A model generated the notes under the pieces. That model saw nothing but the letters and a program-made list of their open reading frames with translations, did no database searches and was not told the DNA's origin. Of a stretch of DNA of 7,518 bases, positions 5,871-7,518 are shown piece by piece. The position numbers and the translations under genes were made by a program. Where the stretch lies: positions 1 to 7,518 of the forward strand of contig CAKOFP010000157.1 in the NCBI GenBank assembly GCA_933226995.1, read 5' to 3'. Position 1 is the stretch's first letter, and each line of letters begins with the position of its first letter. The DNA comes from Candidatus Nitrosopolaris rasttigaisensis. GTDB taxonomy: Archaea; Thermoproteota; Nitrososphaeria; Nitrososphaerales; Nitrososphaeraceae.

Positions 5871-6042
5871 CCCTAAGAGCATCGGCCATTTGACTGGCAA
5901 GAGCATTCTGTCAGAAAATAGGCGGCCACTAGAAGGTCCAAGATCGATTTTAGATAAAATCAGATTGGCGGACGGTGTATTTGGCATTAATATCGATGTT
6001 ATTATTATTATTATTATTAATGCACCGGCGAATTTCAGCTGA
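5854..6042 (+). CDS. Possible 62-aa ORF overlapping the upstream gene, with poly-isoleucine tract
   Basis: An ATG inside the last codons of the ~104-aa gene opens a 62-codon frame, overlapping it by 17 nt as in coupled gene pairs. The first 45 residues look protein-like, basic and polar (SIGHLTGKSILSENRRPLEG, then RSILDKIRLADGVFGINIDV). The frame then crosses an ATT repeat encoding six isoleucines and ends NAPANFS. No known domain is recognised. The frame also stays open upstream to a TTG at 5827. It may be a real small protein or simply open sequence over a repeat; only conservation would tell. Confidence 0.33.
   Translation: MCSKSNPKSIGHLTGKSILSENRRPLEGPRSILDKIRLADGVFGINIDVIIIIIINAPANFS
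5984..6023. repeat. Inverted repeat with (TTA)7 microsatellite in the loop and 3' arm
   Basis: GCATTAATA (5984-5992) and TATTAATGC (6015-6023) are perfect 9-bp inverted copies 22 nt apart. Most of the space between them, and part of the right arm, is a pure tandem TTA repeat of seven units (5999-6019). As RNA it could form a hairpin; as DNA it is a simple-sequence tract prone to length change in multiples of three. Confidence 0.6.
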
Positions 6043-6140
6043 CCTCTTTACGGTTAAGGCTCTCGAAACGCCGAATTTTGCATATTGTGATCCAGATTAC
6101 TTTATTCCACCGAACCATTCAGAACATAGAAATCCGATCT

Positions 6141-6165
6141 AGCAAAGCAAAGCAAAGCAGAGCAA
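6141..6165 (+). repeat. AGCAA pentanucleotide tandem repeat
   Basis: Five consecutive 5-bp units occur, AGCAA x3, AGCAG, AGCAA, followed by a partial AGC and the AAGCTT at 6165-6170. The unit length is not a multiple of three and no gene covers it. The surrounding stretch 6043-6250 shows no convincing coding frame or RNA gene. Confidence 0.75.
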
Positions 6166-6254
6166 AGCTTGACAGATTAAACCATTTAACGTTATGACAT
6201 TATAACAGATTTTTGAATAATCGTTGATAAAGTTCCGGGTAATATACCGGCTAT

Positions 6255-6263
6255 GTTATAAAC
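6255..6263 (+). promoter_or_regulatory. TATA-like box upstream of a 33-codon ORF
   Basis: GTTATAAAC is centred about 23 nt before the ATG at 6282, the same leaderless spacing seen at other genes in this window. It could drive the micro-ORF or a transcript that reads into tRNA-Arg. Confidence 0.4.
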
Positions 6264-6281
6264 AGAACCCAAGATATTGGC

Positions 6282-6382
6282 ATGAACACAAAGGCAGATA
6301 TGGCTAAGTTTTGCAATGCTGACGCAATTGTAAGATTTATTGATATATGGGTTTACAAGTTCAACACTTGCATGGGCCCGTA
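6282..6382 (+). CDS. Possible 33-aa leaderless micro-ORF ending inside tRNA-Arg
   Basis: An ATG about 25 nt after a TATA-like box opens 33 codons (MNTKADMAKF at the start, then a hydrophobic AIVRFIDIWVYKF). It stops at TAG within the first ten bases of the tRNA. No family is recognised. Overlap with the tRNA and the small size make it doubtful; it may only be the upstream region of the tRNA gene. Confidence 0.2.
6336..6348 (+). promoter_or_regulatory. TATA-like box of tRNA-Arg
   Basis: TTTATTGATATAT is centred about 32 nt before the mature tRNA 5' end at 6374, equivalent in position to the box before tRNA-Pro. Confidence 0.45.
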
Positions 6383-6448
6383 GCGTAGCCAGGATATCGC
6401 GGCGGTCTTCGGAACCGCAGGTCGAGGGATCGAAGCCCTCCGGGCCCG
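6374..6448 (+). tRNA. tRNA-Arg (anticodon TCG)
   Basis: A complete cloverleaf is present. The acceptor stem GGGCCCG/CGGGCCC is perfectly paired. The D-arm is GCG/CGC around TAGCCAGGATAT. The anticodon stem GCGGT/ACCGC has loop CTTCGGA, giving anticodon TCG (codon CGA). The variable loop is AGGTC, and the T-stem GAGGG/CCCTC is perfect. The T-loop reads ATCGAAG, with A instead of T at position 54. The discriminator is G at 6448. There is no intron and no encoded CCA. Confidence 0.94.
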
Positions 6449-6451
6449 GCT

Positions 6452-6475
6452 AGTTTTAATTTTACTTATTTTCAA
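6452..6475 (+). terminator. T-rich tract after tRNA-Arg
   Basis: Several short T runs (AGTTTTAATTTTACTTATTT and on) begin four bases after the tRNA, fitting archaeal U-tract termination. The same AT-rich stretch could serve as a TATA-like element for the micro-ORF at 6500. Confidence 0.45.
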
Positions 6476-6499
6476 GCTAACGCGCAAAATTCATACAAT

Positions 6500-6619
6500 A
6501 TGAGTACAATGACGTCAGTAAACAACGGAGGCCGCGAGGTGGTTGGTAGCTACTCAAAAAGTACCTTGTTTATCATAAACCAGTTAGACGAGTTAACGCA
6601 TAACCATTTATTTTGGTAA
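6500..6619 (+). CDS. Possible 39-aa micro-ORF between tRNA-Arg and the aminotransferase
   Basis: The ATG at 6500 opens 39 codons that read MSTMTSVNNGGREVVGSYSK and then a more hydrophobic STLFIINQLDELT. The internal GGAGG at 6527-6531, eight bases before an in-frame GTG (6539), looks like a Shine-Dalgarno site for a shorter 26-aa form. No family is recognised. Its end overlaps the likely TATA-like box of the aminotransferase gene, so it may be chance. Confidence 0.25.
   Translation: MSTMTSVNNGGREVVGSYSKSTLFIINQLDELTHNHLFW
6605..6614 (+). promoter_or_regulatory. TATA-like box of the aminotransferase gene
   Basis: CATTTATTTT is centred about 24 nt before the TTG at 6633, predicting a leaderless TTG-initiated transcript. 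A second weaker element, CTTATACTT (6626-6634), would fit a start further in. Confidence 0.4.
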
Positions 6620-6632
6620 ATTTCCCTTATAC

Positions 6633-7518
6633 TTGATCCCTCGTTTGAAAGTCTCTGATAGAACCTCTGGGGTAGAATATGTTATTCGCGATATAATTTC
6701 ATATGCACGAAAATATGAAAGTACAGGAAAACAGATAATCTACTTGAACATCGGAGATCCAGTAAAGTACGATTTTAAGACACCTGACCATATCAAAGCT
6801 GCCTTAATAGACGCCGTAACAAAAGACCAAAACTATTATGCCGAGTCGGAAGGACTTCCGGAATTGCGGAAAGCCATAGTAGAAAAAGAATCTCAAAAGG
6901 GATTCCCAGCCGCCGACTCAGACGTCTTAGTCACCAATGGGGTTTCTGAGGGTCTTGATATGACTTTGGCCTCAATAGTTGACCCCGGCACCGAGGTACT
7001 GATGCCTGGGCCCTATTATCCGCCTTATGCCTCGTACGTGAAATTTTACGGGGGAAAGCCTATCGAGTTTAAGTTATATGAAGATGGCCTGCCTGATCTC
7101 GATGATGTGGCATCCAAAATCAACTCAAAGTCGCGGGCTATTTGCATTATCAGCCCGAATAACCCTACTGGTGAAGTTTTTGATCGTAAAGGCCTACAAC
7201 AACTAATAGATATCGCAACCGAACATAACCTTTACGTTATTTGTGATGAAATTTACGACAATATTGTTTTTGATGAACAGTTTACCAGTATAGGCAGAGT
7301 AGCAAGTGATGCTCCGGTAATTTTACTAAATGGTTTTTCGAAAGGATACTTGATGACAGGGTGGCGCTGCGGCTACATATGCCTAAACAGTGATTCCAGA
7401 AAGCTCGATGGTCTACGAGAAAACGTGCCCAAGCTGGCACGAGTGCGCATCTCGTCTAACCTGCCAGTCCAGATAGCTGCTATCCAGGCATTGCGTGGCC
7501 CACAAGATCACATTATAG
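6633..7518 (+). CDS. Class I/II PLP-dependent aminotransferase (alanine/aspartate type), 3' end cut by window
   Basis: The 295 visible codons cover about three quarters of a typical ~400-aa AspC/AlaT-like enzyme of fold type I. Seen in order are YLNIGDPVKYDF (37-48), YYAESEGLPELRKAI (68-82), TNGVSEGLD (101-109), MPGPYYPPY (124-132), SPNNPTG (174-180, N176 contacting PLP), CDEIYDNIVF (204-213, D205 pairing with the pyridine nitrogen) and NGFSKGYLMTGWRCGY (233-248) with K237 as the Schiff-base lysine. It transfers amino groups between amino acids such as alanine or aspartate and 2-oxoglutarate. The C-terminal arginine that binds the substrate carboxylate lies outside the window, so the exact substrate cannot be judged. 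There is no ATG near the start; TTG at 6633 fits the TATA spacing, and TTG at 6645 is the alternative. Confidence 0.9.
   Translation, partial: MIPRLKVSDRTSGVEYVIRDIISYARKYESTGKQIIYLNIGDPVKYDFKTPDHIKAALIDAVTKDQNYYAESEGLPELRKAIVEKESQKGFPAADSDVLVTNGVSEGLDMTLASIVDPGTEVLMPGPYYPPYASYVKFYGGKPIEFKLYEDGLPDLDDVASKINSKSRAICIISPNNPTGEVFDRKGLQQLIDIATEHNLYVICDEIYDNIVFDEQFTSIGRVASDAPVILLNGFSKGYLMTGWRCGYICLNSDSRKLDGLRENVPKLARVRISSNLPVQIAAIQALRGPQDHII

Noticed and set aside
5561..5987. Two minus-strand open frames opposite the ~104-aa gene (5561-5842 and 5766-5987)
   Set aside because: The plus-strand frame has a better promoter and a more protein-like composition; these read as complementary shadows.
5984..6169. 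CRISPR-like or mobile-element repeats
   Set aside because: The repeats are 3-bp and 5-bp simple tandems without spacers, target duplications or any transposase or cas gene.
6235..6250. CCGG...CCGG pair (CCGGGTAATATACCGG) as a palindromic operator
   Set aside because: Only the outer four bases are symmetric and the interior does not pair; this is probably chance.

Overview
The window looks like chromosomal DNA of an archaeon, most likely a member of the Nitrososphaerota (Thaumarchaeota), possibly a soil-type lineage. The main reasons are an Alba chromatin protein, a Bax1 (DUF790) nuclease, two archaeal tRNAs without an encoded CCA, and archaeal TATA-like boxes about 25 nt upstream of nearly every start, which implies mostly leaderless transcripts. 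Some starts appear to be TTG. The genus assignment is inference. No phage, transposon or CRISPR sequence was seen.

Region 1 to about 3112 is transcribed on the minus strand. Reading 5' to 3' it holds tRNA-Pro(CGG), Alba, a nucleotidyltransferase related to NMN adenylyltransferases, a branched-chain amino-acid aminotransferase (ilvE), and a Gfo/Idh/MocA oxidoreductase that runs off the left edge. The last two overlap by 7 nt and are probably translated together. Alba, the nucleotidyltransferase and ilvE each have their own TATA-like box placed for leaderless transcription.

Region 3272 to 5332, also minus strand, is a DNA-repair locus. A long, intact Bax1-type nuclease lies directly downstream of a 50-codon ORF. 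That ORF matches, without gaps, the first ~48 residues of archaeal XPB helicase, the usual partner of Bax1. The helicase motor is absent from the window, so this looks like an XPB-bax1 pair in which XPB has been reduced to a stub. This is the most interesting observation here.

Region 5333 to 6640 is mainly plus strand and loosely packed. It has a conserved-looking protein of about 104-116 aa with no ATG start, a possible overlapping 62-aa ORF ending in a (TTA)7 tract inside an inverted repeat, an AGCAA tandem repeat, two very small candidate ORFs, and tRNA-Arg(TCG). From 6633 a class I aminotransferase runs off the right edge.

The two aminotransferases suggest amino-acid metabolism at both ends, but they are on opposite strands and show no direct link.
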